Shown here piece after piece: positions 41,352 through 51,105 of a stretch of DNA of 64,000 bases. The notes below the pieces were generated by a model. That model saw only the letters and a program-made list of their open reading frames with translations. It was not told the origin of the DNA and ran no database searches. This stretch comes from Lysobacterales bacterium (GTDB taxonomy: Bacteria > Pseudomonadota > Gammaproteobacteria > Xanthomonadales > SZUA-5). The stretch spans positions 175,055 to 239,054 of the forward strand of contig JALHMG010000002.1 in the NCBI GenBank assembly GCA_022844135.1. The letters run 5' to 3'. Position numbers and translations under genes: made by a program. The first letter of the stretch is position 1. Each line of letters begins with the position of its first letter.

Positions 41352-44300
41352 ATGCAAAGCGGGCGCTGCACGTTGCCCTTGATCGCTCTGCTCCTGTTCG
41401 GCCTGTCAGGAACGCTGCAGGCGCAGACCTACACACTGCAGCCCGGGGCGACCGTGTGGAATGACACGAGCGTGAATTGGCTCAATCAGAACGGCCAACC
41501 CGTGCCCTATGCCAATGCCACTTCCGTCAACCCGGTGATCAATGGACCGGTGGCGGTAACGCTGGAAGTGCCGCGTGTTTGCGGCAATCTGACCTTGAAC
41601 AATGGCGTCACGCTGACGGCGGCCCCGGGCGCTTTCCTACAGGTTTTGCAAGGGCGATTCATCACCGGAGGCGGCAGCGCTTTCAGCACCATCAACAGCA
41701 CGCTCACTTCATTTCCGAATTCCGATGCCATCGCGACACGAGGGAATTTGCAACTCAACCGCTCCATAAACTTCGAGACCGTCCCGGTCGTGGTGGCGCC
41801 GGGCATCACGAGGCTCGGCGGCACCGCGGTGTTCAACGCCGGTTCGTTGACGGTCGGCTCCGAGCCGAACACCTTCGCCCGCTTCGAAGCGCTCCCTGGT
41901 GCGGTCGTGAACACGGGCAACTTCACGGTGACGCCAGCGCCGACGCGTTTTGGAATCGTCGAAGCGTCGGGGACGACCTTCAACATCGCCGGAGATCTAC
42001 GCATTGCGGAGGGCGGCGATGGCAGCTTTCTCGCCGACGGCGGCAGCATCAACGTCGGCGGCGTGATACGTCTGGTCGACGATGTCGAGAACAATAACCG
42101 GCCCGTAGCGGCGGTGGTGCTGCGCAACTCGACACTGACCATCGCGGATAACGGTAGGCCGGCTCTGGATGGCACCTTTTTCTCCACCGGTGGCGACATT
42201 GGCATCGCGCCCTCGGTGCAGTTCCCCGGTACGCGAATCAGAGTCCGACCGGGCGGCTTTCTCACCATCGCTGGCGGCAACATCGGCTTCGGGGTGAACA
42301 ACACCATCTTCGATACGACGGGTGGCGGAGCGGTCATCGACGCGCGCATCTGGGGCCGGGCGCTCATCAAGGAAGGCCCTGGCATCCTCAAGCTCACGCG
42401 CGAGAACTACTACGGAGGCGGCGGCCAGGGGCTGTTGGACGGCACCATCGTTCGCGGCGGTTTCATTGAATTCTCGACCTGGGGCAACCTCAACGACGGC
42501 GGCTTCCTCAACCAGGCGGCGAATCAAAGCCAGACGCCGACGGGTTTTAGAAACATCCAGCTCAACGGCGGCGGCCTGCGTTGGGCGCCAGGCAGCACGA
42601 TTGACATCTCTCCGCGCCTGCGCTTGCTCAACAACTTCAGCTTCGATCTGAATGGCAACAACGTGAGCTTTGAAACGCCACTGGCGGGCACGGGCGGCAT
42701 GACAAAACACGGCGCGGGCACGCTGACGCTCGCGCCCAGCAACACCTACGCCGGCGGCACAACCGTGAGGGGCGGGTTCGTGCAGTTTTCGTCGCTCGCC
42801 ACGCTGGGCAGCGGCACTGCGACCCTCGACGGCGGCGGCCTGCGTTGGGCGTCGGGCAACACGGCGGACGTGACGCCGCGCCTGCAACCGTTGGGTGCTG
42901 GCGGTGGTGTGGTGGATATCGGCGCCAATGACGTGAACTTCGCAGCGCCGGTCACCGGCACAGGTCCGCTGACCAAACTCGGCACAGGAACGCTCGCCTT
43001 GAACGGCGCGCATCCATGGACGGGGGCCTTTTTCGTCGATGGCGGTGCGGTCGCGGTGCCAGGCCAGGCGACGGGCAAGGCCCTGATCGCGGTAGGCGCG
43101 GCGCCGGGCAGCGTGGCGACGATGTCGGTCAGCGGCGCGAATGCGCGGCTCGGCAGCAGCGAGTATCTGGAAGTGGGCAGCAGCGGCAATGGCACGCTCA
43201 ATGTCACGGGCGGCGGACAAGTGACCTCAGTCACGACCACCGCGCTGGCGGTGCAGCTGGGCTCGAGAGGCGAGGTGAATGTCACCGGTAGCGGGTCTTC
43301 GCTCACGGCCGGAAGCGCGCTTTTCGTCGGCCTCCAAGGCCCTGCCGTGATGACCGTTGGCAGCGGCGGTGTGGCCACGGTCGGGCAGCTTCGACTCGGC
43401 GAATCGCTCGGCGGTAGCGGCGCATTCGTGCTCGCGACCGGAGGCACGCTCAACGTCGGCGGCGCTAACGGCATCCGCACGGGCGCGGGCGAGGGCGGCC
43501 TTTACCTCAACGGCGGCACGTTGAAGGTAACCGGCAGCAGCCTCACCACCACCGTGCCGATGACGCTCAACAACACCACGCTGATCGACACGAGCGGTGT
43601 CGACGGCGTGTTCGGCGGAGCATTGAGCGGCCCGGGCGGTTTCGTGAAGATCGGCGGCGGCAATCTCTATCTCAATTCCTCCGGCAGCTACGCGGGCGGT
43701 TCCACGCTCTACGGCGGCGGCATCGTGGTGCCCGCCGCCAACGCGCTCGGCACGGGTCCGATTTCCGTCCTCGGCGGCTCGCTCCAAAGCACCGGCACGT
43801 TCTCGCGCGATGTCGCCGTCACGGTGGATGGCGCGGGCCACTCCCTCAGTGCGGCGAGCTTCATGGAGATCGGCGTTGGCGGAACGGGCTCGCTCACGGT
43901 GCAGAATGGCGCGCAAGTGAGCACGCCAAGCACGCTCGCATTCGCGGTACTGCCGGGTGGCACGAGCGGCTTTGCCAGCGTCACGGGCGCCGGCTCCTCG
44001 TTGGCGGTCGGCAGCACTTTGTTCGTCGGCTACAACGGCGACGGCGGGGTCTCGGTGGGCGGGGGCGCAAGCGTCACGGCAGGCAGTGTAATGCTGGCGT
44101 TCGGCCCCTCGAGTCAGGGCTACATCAATCTCAATCCTGGCGGCACACTCAATGTCGGTGGCGTGGCTGGCATCGCCAAAGGCGAGGGCGCAGGCACGTT
44201 GAACCTCTCCGGAGGCTTGCTGAAAGTCACCGGCAGCGACCTCACCACGTCCGTGCCGATGACGCTGACGAACCTGTCGCTGGTCGATACCAGCGGCGTG

Positions 44301-47300
44301 ACAGCCACCTTCAACGGCGCGCTTTCCGGCACCGGCGGCCTGGCCAAGACCGGTGCGGGCAGGCTTACGCTTGCGGCGGCGAACAGTTACAGCGGCGCCA
44401 CGCAGATTATCGCCGGCATGCTCGCGGTGAACCTCCCCACACTCGCCGACGGCGCCGATGTCGCACTCGGCACCGGCACCACCTTGCATCTCGCCTTCAC
44501 CGGCACCGATACCATCCGCCGCTTAACGATTAGTGGCCTGCTACAAGCCACCGGCACCTGGGGTGCCATCGGCTCCGGCGCGACACACGAGACGGCGCTG
44601 ATTACTGGACCGGGTTTGTTGAATGTCACCTCCAACGGTGCGGCGGCGTTCACCATCACGAGCCCCGCGATCACCAGCGGCACTGTCGGCCAGCCCTACA
44701 GTGGCACCTTCACGCAGAGCGGCGCGTTCGGTGCCGTGACGTGGAGCCTGACGCCCAATTCACCCGGCGCGCTGCCGCCTGGACTCACCTTGTCCAGCGC
44801 CGGCGTCGTCAGTGGCATTCCCACACAGGAGGGCGGTTTCTCATTCAGCGTCCGGGTGACCGACGCCAATGGCTTCTTCACCGACGCAGCTGGCACCCTC
44901 AGCTTCTCGCGTCCCATCATCACGGTGAACAATCCCACGACCGCCAACGGCCGCACCAACGTTCCGTTCAACCAGACCTTCACGTCCAGCGGCGGCAGTG
45001 GCGCATCGACTTTCACCCTCGCCAGCGGCTCGCTGCCGGGTGGACTCACGCTCGCCGCCAACGGCACGCTCAGCGGGACACCCGCGCAGACGGGGACGTT
45101 CCCCATCACCGTTACCGCCACCGACATCTACGGCAGCACCGGCACCGGCGCGACCTATGCACTCAACATCCAGCAGGCGAGCAACAACGCGAACTTGAGC
45201 TTGCTCGGCGTCAGCGCCGGCCATTTGACGCCTGCCTTCACCAGCGCCACGACCAGCTACCAAATCTTCGTCGCCCCCGACGTCGCGCTGCTCTACGTCA
45301 CGCCCACCGCCGTCGACCCGCTCGCGACCATCACGGTAAACGGCAACTTCACCACCAACGGCGGCGACAGTCCCGGCATCCCGCTGGTGATGGGCGCCAA
45401 CCCGGTCAGCATTGTGGTGACCTCGTCGGACTTCACGGCGCAGAAGACCTACACGCTCACGGCAACGCGTACCGGCGGACTCGTGCTCAACGGCGGCGGC
45501 CTGACGCTGCTGGAGGAAGGCGGCACCTTCGGCCCCGGCAACCTGGCGCCCAGCGGCACCGCATTCGCCAAAGACGTGCTGCCCGGCTTCCCCGCGCACA
45601 CCATCGCGCATCTCAACGACGCCAACTTTGGCAACAGCAACAGCTGGATTGCCAACAGCGCGCGTTCCTTCGCTGGCGTGAGCCTCGGCGCAACGCCTGT
45701 GCGGATCAACGAGTTTGCCTTTGGCCGCGACAACCAGGGCGTTTTCTCCGACCGCAGCCTCACCCGCTACACCTTGCAATTCACCACCGTGGCGAACCCC
45801 AATGCCGCCACGCCCGACGCGAGCTGGACCACCATCGGTACGCTCGACTACTTGAGCGCGGGCGGCGCGAACTTTGCCGCGCCGGCATTGCGGCACCGCT
45901 ACTCGTTCACGCCGGTCATGGCCACCGGATTGCGGCTGGTCGCCGTATCGGCCGACACCGGCATTGATGAGATCGAAATCTATGCTCAAGTCGGTCTCGT
46001 GCTGAACGGCGGTGGGCTTACGCTCGTGAGCGAAGGCGGCACCTTTGCGCCGGAGAATCTTGCCCGCGGCCCCAACGCCACGCCCTTCGCCGATGGTGTC
46101 ATCGTGGGCTTCCCAGCTCACAGCATCGCGCACCTCAACGACGGCCGATATGGCAACGACTTCAGCTGGTTGAATGACATCCCCGCGCCTTTCGCCGGCG
46201 TGGCCCTCGGCGCGAGCCGCACCGTGAATCGAATCGCCTTCGGCCGGGACAACACCGGCGTCATCACCGACCGTACCTTTGGCGTGTTCACGCTGCAATA
46301 CACGAACGTCGCGAACCCGGACGCCAACACGCCCGCGGGTAGCTGGACCACCATCGGCACGCTCGATTACCGATTCGCCGGTGGCGTCAACTTCGCCACG
46401 CCGTCGCGTCGCCATGTTTTCAGCTTCAACCCCGTCACCGCCACCGCCCTGCGCCTCGTTGGCAGCACCGGCAACAACGCCATTGATGAACTGGAAATCT
46501 ACCGCCAGCTGCCCGAGCTGGTCGTCGAGCAACCTGCTGGCACCCCGCTGACTCACAACACCAGCAGCGTGAACTTCGGCAACCTCCTGCCCGGCGACAG
46601 CAGCACGAGAACGTTCACTCTCACCAACGCCGGCAACGCCCCGCTGAATCTGGGTACGCTTTCCTTGTCCGGCACGCATGCGGCGCAGTTCACGCTCACG
46701 CCGCCTGCCAGCAACACGCTCGCACAGGGCCAAAGCATCACCTTCACCGTCACCTTCGCACCCAGCATCCAGGGTACGCTCGCCGCGCTCCTGCACATCC
46801 CGAGCAATGACCCCGCCATTGCCGATTTCCGTGTCCCGCTCGCAGGCATTTCCGGCCAGCCGCCGGTGATTTCCGGCTATGCAAACCAGACCAATTTCGC
46901 CGCGGATTCGCAGGGCCTTGTTCTCTTCTACCCGGCCGCGACCGCCACCGATGACAGCGGTCTGCCGCCTACGCTCAGCTACTCGCACCCCAGCGGCTCG
47001 CGCTTCCCGATCGGCGAAACCACCGTCACCATCACCGCCACCGACAACACCAACATCAGCGCCACCGCCAGCTTCACCATTACCATTGCTGCAACCACGA
47101 ACCCGCCCGCCGTCCCTGTCGGCGGCAGCGTGCCGCAGAACCTCGCTCGGGGAAAAACCGCCTTTGCCAAGGACGTGATTCCCGCGGCTCCGCACGCGAT
47201 CGCCAAGGTCAACGATGGACTCTATGGCAACGCCAGCAGTTGGGTTGCCGACACGCTCGACAGCTTCGTTGGCATCAATCTCGGCGCGACGCCCATCCCC

Positions 47301-48701
47301 ATCCACCGCGTCGCCTTTGGTCGCGACCACACTGGCGTGCAGACCACCCGTTCCGACGGCATTTACACCCTGCAATTCACTACCGTGCCGAATCCCGACG
47401 CCAACACGCCAGAGTCCAGTTGGCAGACCATCGCCGCCGTCACCTATCCCGGCAGCGTGGTCAATCCCGCCCTGCGCCAGATGTATGGCTTCCCCAGCGT
47501 GTTCGCGACCGGTTTCCGCCTGAAGACCCTCGCACCGGTCTTCGGCATCGGCATTGATGAACTCGAACTCTATGGCCCCAATACGCCGCCGACCATCAGC
47601 GACCTAATCGATCAGACGATCAATGAAGATGGCACCACTGGCGCATTGGCGATCACGATTGGCGATGCCGAAACCTCGGTGGCGTCGCTAACGCTGAGCG
47701 GCAGTTCCAGCAACACCACGCTGGTCCCCGACGCCAATATTGTGTTTGGCGGCAGTGGCGCTCAACGCACGGTGACAGTAACGCCGGTGGCGAACGGATC
47801 CGGCAGCGCCACCATTACGCTGACGGTCTCCGACGGTAACAGCAGCAGCAGCGATACCCTGGTCTTGACCGTCAATGCCGTCAATGATGCGCCGTCGCTA
47901 AGCCTGGGAACCGTGGCCACCCATCCGGCGGGCACGACGGGCGCGCAAACCCAGGCCGGGTTTGCCACGGTAGATCTTGGCCCGCCCGATGAAGACGCTG
48001 CACAAGCCGTCGCCGATTTTCTGATCGACACGGTCAGCGATCCCGCCGGCGTTCTCGTCGCTAACTCGCTCGATATCGCCAACAACGGCTCGCTCACTTA
48101 CTCCCTCACCGGCGTCGGTGGTACGGCCACCATCACTGCCCGCGTGCGCGACAATGGCGGCACCGCCAATGGCGGTGTCGATACCTCCGCGGCCGTGCAG
48201 TTCAGCGTCAGCGTCACGCCGGGTGCGGATTTGCAAATCGCCAAGACCAATAACCGCAACGCCTTGGTCAACGGCCAACAAACGCTTTACGCGATTGTGG
48301 TCGCGAATGCTGGCCCCAACGCGGTGACGGGAGCGAACGTCATCGATAACCTGCCAGCCACGCTCATCAATGGCATGTGGATGTGCGTACCGGCGCAATC
48401 GACTGCGACCTGCCCAAGCCCCAGTGCGGGCACCGGCAATCTCAATGTTCTGGTCGATCTGGGCGTCAATCAGTTTTTGCGCTTCGATCTGCTGGCCGAA
48501 GTGAACGGTGCAGTCGGTGCCTTTGTCACCAACACCGCAACCGTCAGTACACCAGCGGGCACCACCGCACTGAACACCGGTAACGACAGCGCCACCGATC
48601 AGGACCCGATTGTGCCCGAGGGCATGTTCGCCAATGGTTTTGAAAACAGCAGCACCGCGCTGACAGTGCCGATGGCCAGGGAGGCACTGGAAAAAGACTA
48701 G
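41352..48701 (+). CDS. Giant mosaic secreted adhesin-like protein
   Basis: About 2449 residues. The ATG at 41352 starts a clear signal peptide (MQSGRCTLPLIALLLFGLSGTLQAQ); an in-frame start at 41124 would add 76 unlikely residues. In order: beta-helix with autotransporter-associated strand repeats ('GTGGMTKHGAGTLTL', 'GTGPLTKLGTGTLAL', 'GTGGLAKTGAGRLTL', about 440-1030), putative Ig (He_PIG) domains (~1090-1270), a cadherin-like sandwich (~1275-1370), three discoidin-like blocks near 1396, 1567 and 1929 ('AHLNDANFGNSNSWI'), an ASPM/Hydin-type domain (~1736-1830), HYR (~1860-1913), a cadherin-like repeat (~2080-2180) and a DUF11 domain (~2293-2430). There is no beta-barrel. Near the end is 'MFANGFEN'. 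The stop codon TAG is made at the junction with the 252-bp element. Confidence 0.82.
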   Translation: MQSGRCTLPLIALLLFGLSGTLQAQTYTLQPGATVWNDTSVNWLNQNGQPVPYANATSVNPVINGPVAVTLEVPRVCGNLTLNNGVTLTAAPGAFLQVLQGRFITGGGSAFSTINSTLTSFPNSDAIATRGNLQLNRSINFETVPVVVAPGITRLGGTAVFNAGSLTVGSEPNTFARFEALPGAVVNTGNFTVTPAPTRFGIVEASGTTFNIAGDLRIAEGGDGSFLADGGSINVGGVIRLVDDVENNNRPVAAVVLRNSTLTIADNGRPALDGTFFSTGGDIGIAPSVQFPGTRIRVRPGGFLTIAGGNIGFGVNNTIFDTTGGGAVIDARIWGRALIKEGPGILKLTRENYYGGGGQGLLDGTIVRGGFIEFSTWGNLNDGGFLNQAANQSQTPTGFRNIQLNGGGLRWAPGSTIDISPRLRLLNNFSFDLNGNNVSFETPLAGTGGMTKHGAGTLTLAPSNTYAGGTTVRGGFVQFSSLATLGSGTATLDGGGLRWASGNTADVTPRLQPLGAGGGVVDIGANDVNFAAPVTGTGPLTKLGTGTLALNGAHPWTGAFFVDGGAVAVPGQATGKALIAVGAAPGSVATMSVSGANARLGSSEYLEVGSSGNGTLNVTGGGQVTSVTTTALAVQLGSRGEVNVTGSGSSLTAGSALFVGLQGPAVMTVGSGGVATVGQLRLGESLGGSGAFVLATGGTLNVGGANGIRTGAGEGGLYLNGGTLKVTGSSLTTTVPMTLNNTTLIDTSGVDGVFGGALSGPGGFVKIGGGNLYLNSSGSYAGGSTLYGGGIVVPAANALGTGPISVLGGSLQSTGTFSRDVAVTVDGAGHSLSAASFMEIGVGGTGSLTVQNGAQVSTPSTLAFAVLPGGTSGFASVTGAGSSLAVGSTLFVGYNGDGGVSVGGGASVTAGSVMLAFGPSSQGYINLNPGGTLNVGGVAGIAKGEGAGTLNLSGGLLKVTGSDLTTSVPMTLTNLSLVDTSGVTATFNGALSGTGGLAKTGAGRLTLAAANSYSGATQIIAGMLAVNLPTLADGADVALGTGTTLHLAFTGTDTIRRLTISGLLQATGTWGAIGSGATHETALITGPGLLNVTSNGAAAFTITSPAITSGTVGQPYSGTFTQSGAFGAVTWSLTPNSPGALPPGLTLSSAGVVSGIPTQEGGFSFSVRVTDANGFFTDAAGTLSFSRPIITVNNPTTANGRTNVPFNQTFTSSGGSGASTFTLASGSLPGGLTLAANGTLSGTPAQTGTFPITVTATDIYGSTGTGATYALNIQQASNNANLSLLGVSAGHLTPAFTSATTSYQIFVAPDVALLYVTPTAVDPLATITVNGNFTTNGGDSPGIPLVMGANPVSIVVTSSDFTAQKTYTLTATRTGGLVLNGGGLTLLEEGGTFGPGNLAPSGTAFAKDVLPGFPAHTIAHLNDANFGNSNSWIANSARSFAGVSLGATPVRINEFAFGRDNQGVFSDRSLTRYTLQFTTVANPNAATPDASWTTIGTLDYLSAGGANFAAPALRHRYSFTPVMATGLRLVAVSADTGIDEIEIYAQVGLVLNGGGLTLVSEGGTFAPENLARGPNATPFADGVIVGFPAHSIAHLNDGRYGNDFSWLNDIPAPFAGVALGASRTVNRIAFGRDNTGVITDRTFGVFTLQYTNVANPDANTPAGSWTTIGTLDYRFAGGVNFATPSRRHVFSFNPVTATALRLVGSTGNNAIDELEIYRQLPELVVEQPAGTPLTHNTSSVNFGNLLPGDSSTRTFTLTNAGNAPLNLGTLSLSGTHAAQFTLTPPASNTLAQGQSITFTVTFAPSIQGTLAALLHIPSNDPAIADFRVPLAGISGQPPVISGYANQTNFAADSQGLVLFYPAATATDDSGLPPTLSYSHPSGSRFPIGETTVTITATDNTNISATASFTITIAATTNPPAVPVGGSVPQNLARGKTAFAKDVIPAAPHAIAKVNDGLYGNASSWVADTLDSFVGINLGATPIPIHRVAFGRDHTGVQTTRSDGIYTLQFTTVPNPDANTPESSWQTIAAVTYPGSVVNPALRQMYGFPSVFATGFRLKTLAPVFGIGIDELELYGPNTPPTISDLIDQTINEDGTTGALAITIGDAETSVASLTLSGSSSNTTLVPDANIVFGGSGAQRTVTVTPVANGSGSATITLTVSDGNSSSSDTLVLTVNAVNDAPSLSLGTVATHPAGTTGAQTQAGFATVDLGPPDEDAAQAVADFLIDTVSDPAGVLVANSLDIANNGSLTYSLTGVGGTATITARVRDNGGTANGGVDTSAAVQFSVSVTPGADLQIAKTNNRNALVNGQQTLYAIVVANAGPNAVTGANVIDNLPATLINGMWMCVPAQSTATCPSPSAGTGNLNVLVDLGVNQFLRFDLLAEVNGAVGAFVTNTATVSTPAGTTALNTGNDSATDQDPIVPEGMFANGFENSSTALTVPMAREALEKD

Positions 48702-48950
48702 CCCGCATATTTCATGAGGGAACGCGGAAGATCGCGAAGGGCTTTGCGCCGGAATCGAGGCGGGAGGAGAAGGAATGGTTGTTCCATTGCGACGACGAGC
48801 AACGAAGAGTCCGGCGCAAAGAACGAGCGAGGGCCGTGTTAGCGAGGAAATGGCAGCGAACACTTTGTCAGTACGACAAACTCGATGATTTCCGGGCTGT
48901 AACAACGAAACTAAGCCATTTCATCGCGACCTCATGAAATATGCGGGCTA
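48699..48950 (+). mobile_element. 252-bp TA-flanked inverted-repeat element, copy 2 (MITE-like)
   Basis: Same length and nearly the same sequence as the copy at 35774, with TA-GCCCGCATATTTCATGAGG at the left and a perfect complement (CCTCATGAAATATGCGGGC-TA) at the right. The left TA plus first G form the stop codon of the giant secreted protein. The right end cuts into a reverse-strand gene remnant. No transposase is encoded, so it would have to be moved in trans. Confidence 0.82.
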
Positions 48951-49137
48951 AGTCGGTGATCCCGTTGCGCAGCGATGATGACCCGTGACGCCAAGCCGGA
49001 GCCAACGCCTTTGACGTGTGCGATCCAGTAGTCGCCATCGAGTCCCCGCTTACGCAACGCGGAAGGCTCGCGCTCGTCGATCATGCCGCCTTTGCCGGGC
49101 TTGAGTTCGCCCGGTGTAGTCGACAGTCGAATGTTCC
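48939..49137 (-). pseudogene. Gene remnant truncated by the 252-bp element
   Basis: On the reverse strand a frame with coding-like third positions reads 'TPGELKPGKGGMIDERE', 'LRKRGLDGDYWIAHVKGVG' and 'SGLASRVIIAAQRDHR', then enters the element and stops (…LSPHIS). Upstream there is no good start. I do not recognise the family. The rest of the 364-bp gap up to 49314 shows nothing else. Confidence 0.3.
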
Positions 49138-49314
49138 TGAGACGAACTCAAGCGTTTGCGCTTACTCGGGGCCGTTGCTGAACAATTCGTCCGTGCCATC
49201 AAATTCGGCAGTAGCTGATCGGAAGACTCGTGACGAGAAAACGGCAGGAGCGAGATGCCCACTTCGCCCGTATGCTACCGATACGCAATCACGATATCGG
49301 TTGCAATCTCGACT

Positions 49315-50859
49315 ATGCGACGACTGCTGCCCTTAATGCTGTTGACCATTGCCTGCGCGCAGCTCTCAGAAACCGCAAGCGCACAGTCACCTTCGTTCAG
49401 CGCGCTGGACCGCAGCGATTCGCATGTCGAATCGCTGCGCGATGCGATTGTGGTGCGAGCACGCCTGATTACCGGTGCAACCAGTCGCTTTTTTAGCTCA
49501 AATGAGCGCTATCCCAGTCGCATAGAGGAGCTGGGTCTACCGCCTTTGCCGCCGTCTACGGCAATCGCCGGCCTGGAGATTCAGGGACCACAGCTGCGCA
49601 TTCAGCTGGCGCCCGAAGCGGGCGGCGGCGTGGTGCGCTACACGCATCGCACCGAGCCTGGCCATTGGAATGACGTCTGGATCTGCACCAGCACAAATCG
49701 GCCAGACGTCTCCTTGCTTTTGCCCGGTTGTGTGGACGAGCGCGGGAAGCCGACTCTGCAGCTCACGGACGCCCGTTGGGGTCAAGCCTTGCGGCGTGAG
49801 CTACGCGACGAGTTGCAGCCCATCGCGAGCACGTACAGCCGCAATCTACGGGAAGTCTTTGCCAGCACCGGAAGCTGGCCCGCGTCTGTCGAGTGGCCGA
49901 TCCTGCCAACGCGCTGGGTGGAATCGGCGCGCATCCTGCCGGTGCCGCAGCGGGGATTCGAAATAGCGTTAAGTGAAGGAAAAGGCGGTGCGGTTCGCTA
50001 TAGCTTCGTGTCGAGCTCTGAGGATCCCGGCGATGGGTATTTCACCTGCAGTTCCGAGCGTCCGGATATCGAAAAAGTTCTGCCGGGCTGCGTTTCTCTG
50101 AGCGCAGCCCGCGACGTCACATCGCCCTTGCCCGATCGGTATTTTGAGTACGCAAAATCTCATCAGATCCGCGAAGAGCTGCTGCTCAATCGCGCCGCGC
50201 TGACGTCCCTCACCGAGTACTTCATGGCGTATGGGCGGTGGCCAGCAACACTGCGCGAGGGCGGCGTATCGCCGTTTCAGCAACGGCACTGGTTTGCGGC
50301 GGAGCAATACCTGCCAGCACTCTACATGCTCACACTCAACGCACGTGGCGGCGGCGGCGACATCGTGCATCGTTACGCACCGCGCATGCCCTTCTACGCG
50401 GCAGCGTGGACCTGCACGAGCTCGCGCATCGACATTCAACACGTTGCGCCAGATTGCGCAGGTCCAGATGGGGTGCGGCGCCGACCCGATGCCTCGGATG
50501 CCGATCTTTACCTGGCGCATCGGGCGCAGATTTCTCAGGATCTGGGCATCTTTCGTGCGATCGGAGTCGCTATTGAGGAGCACTTTGCCGCCTTCGGCGT
50601 TTTTCCGAGCCTCGCGCAAATGTTGGCCTACGGTTATCCGGCACAGGTCGAGGTCGACCACTATGGTGTTCGACAAATCAGCATCGGAGCGGACGTCAGC
50701 ATTACCGTGCACCTCTCGCCCGTGGCAGGCCTGGGCAGCCTTCGATGGTCTCCGCGCAAAAGCGCAACCGGTGGTGTCGAGTGGCTGTGCCGTTCCGATG
50801 ATCGCGAGGATGCGGCCAGCCTTTGGACCAACTGTCAGCATGCGGGATCTGGCCGGTGA
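49315..50859 (+). CDS. Secreted protein with four tandem pilin-like domains
   Basis: 514 residues from the ATG at 49315, with a signal peptide (MRRLLPLMLLTIACAQLSETASAQ). The mature part is four repeats of about 122 residues. Each has an amphipathic helix ('RLITGATSRFFSSNERYPSR', 'LTSLTEYFMAYGRWPATLRE'), a glycine-rich strand region ('GGGVVRYTHRT', 'GGGDIVHRYAPR') and a C-terminal disulfide loop of W/F-x-C-x-S…P-x-C type. The cysteine pairs are 124/139, 245/259, 367/381 and 492/507. The loop and the 'g-x-W/Y-P' helix end are those of type IV pilin (PilA-like) globular domains, but the prepilin peptidase site and N-terminal hydrophobic helix are absent. I know of no described family with this layout. 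Function unknown. Confidence 0.7.
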   Translation: MRRLLPLMLLTIACAQLSETASAQSPSFSALDRSDSHVESLRDAIVVRARLITGATSRFFSSNERYPSRIEELGLPPLPPSTAIAGLEIQGPQLRIQLAPEAGGGVVRYTHRTEPGHWNDVWICTSTNRPDVSLLLPGCVDERGKPTLQLTDARWGQALRRELRDELQPIASTYSRNLREVFASTGSWPASVEWPILPTRWVESARILPVPQRGFEIALSEGKGGAVRYSFVSSSEDPGDGYFTCSSERPDIEKVLPGCVSLSAARDVTSPLPDRYFEYAKSHQIREELLLNRAALTSLTEYFMAYGRWPATLREGGVSPFQQRHWFAAEQYLPALYMLTLNARGGGGDIVHRYAPRMPFYAAAWTCTSSRIDIQHVAPDCAGPDGVRRRPDASDADLYLAHRAQISQDLGIFRAIGVAIEEHFAAFGVFPSLAQMLAYGYPAQVEVDHYGVRQISIGADVSITVHLSPVAGLGSLRWSPRKSATGGVEWLCRSDDREDAASLWTNCQHAGSGR

Positions 50860-51105
50860 CGATGACGCTACCACGTTGGTGACAATCTTCTAATCGTTCC
50901 AACAGCTGATGCGCTGGATGCACGGGCTCAAGCGCGCCAGCCCACTTTCCACGCCCAAGCGAAACCACATCGGCCGTCACTGATCACCTGATTCTAGCCA
51001 CCTGATGTGCGGGTGAACCGAGCCTTGAAGTGGTGCAAAAGGGCTCGAGCGACTGGGTGATTTTCGGCCATCGCTTTGGCGTCCTGAGAGCAGCTGCCTG
51101 AGTGA

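Noticed and set aside
44841..47375. Very long reverse-strand open frame (844 codons) across the giant secreted gene
   Set aside because: Composition is Gly/Arg/Ala-rich with no domain pattern and it mirrors a well-supported forward gene; long antisense frames are expected at this G/C content.
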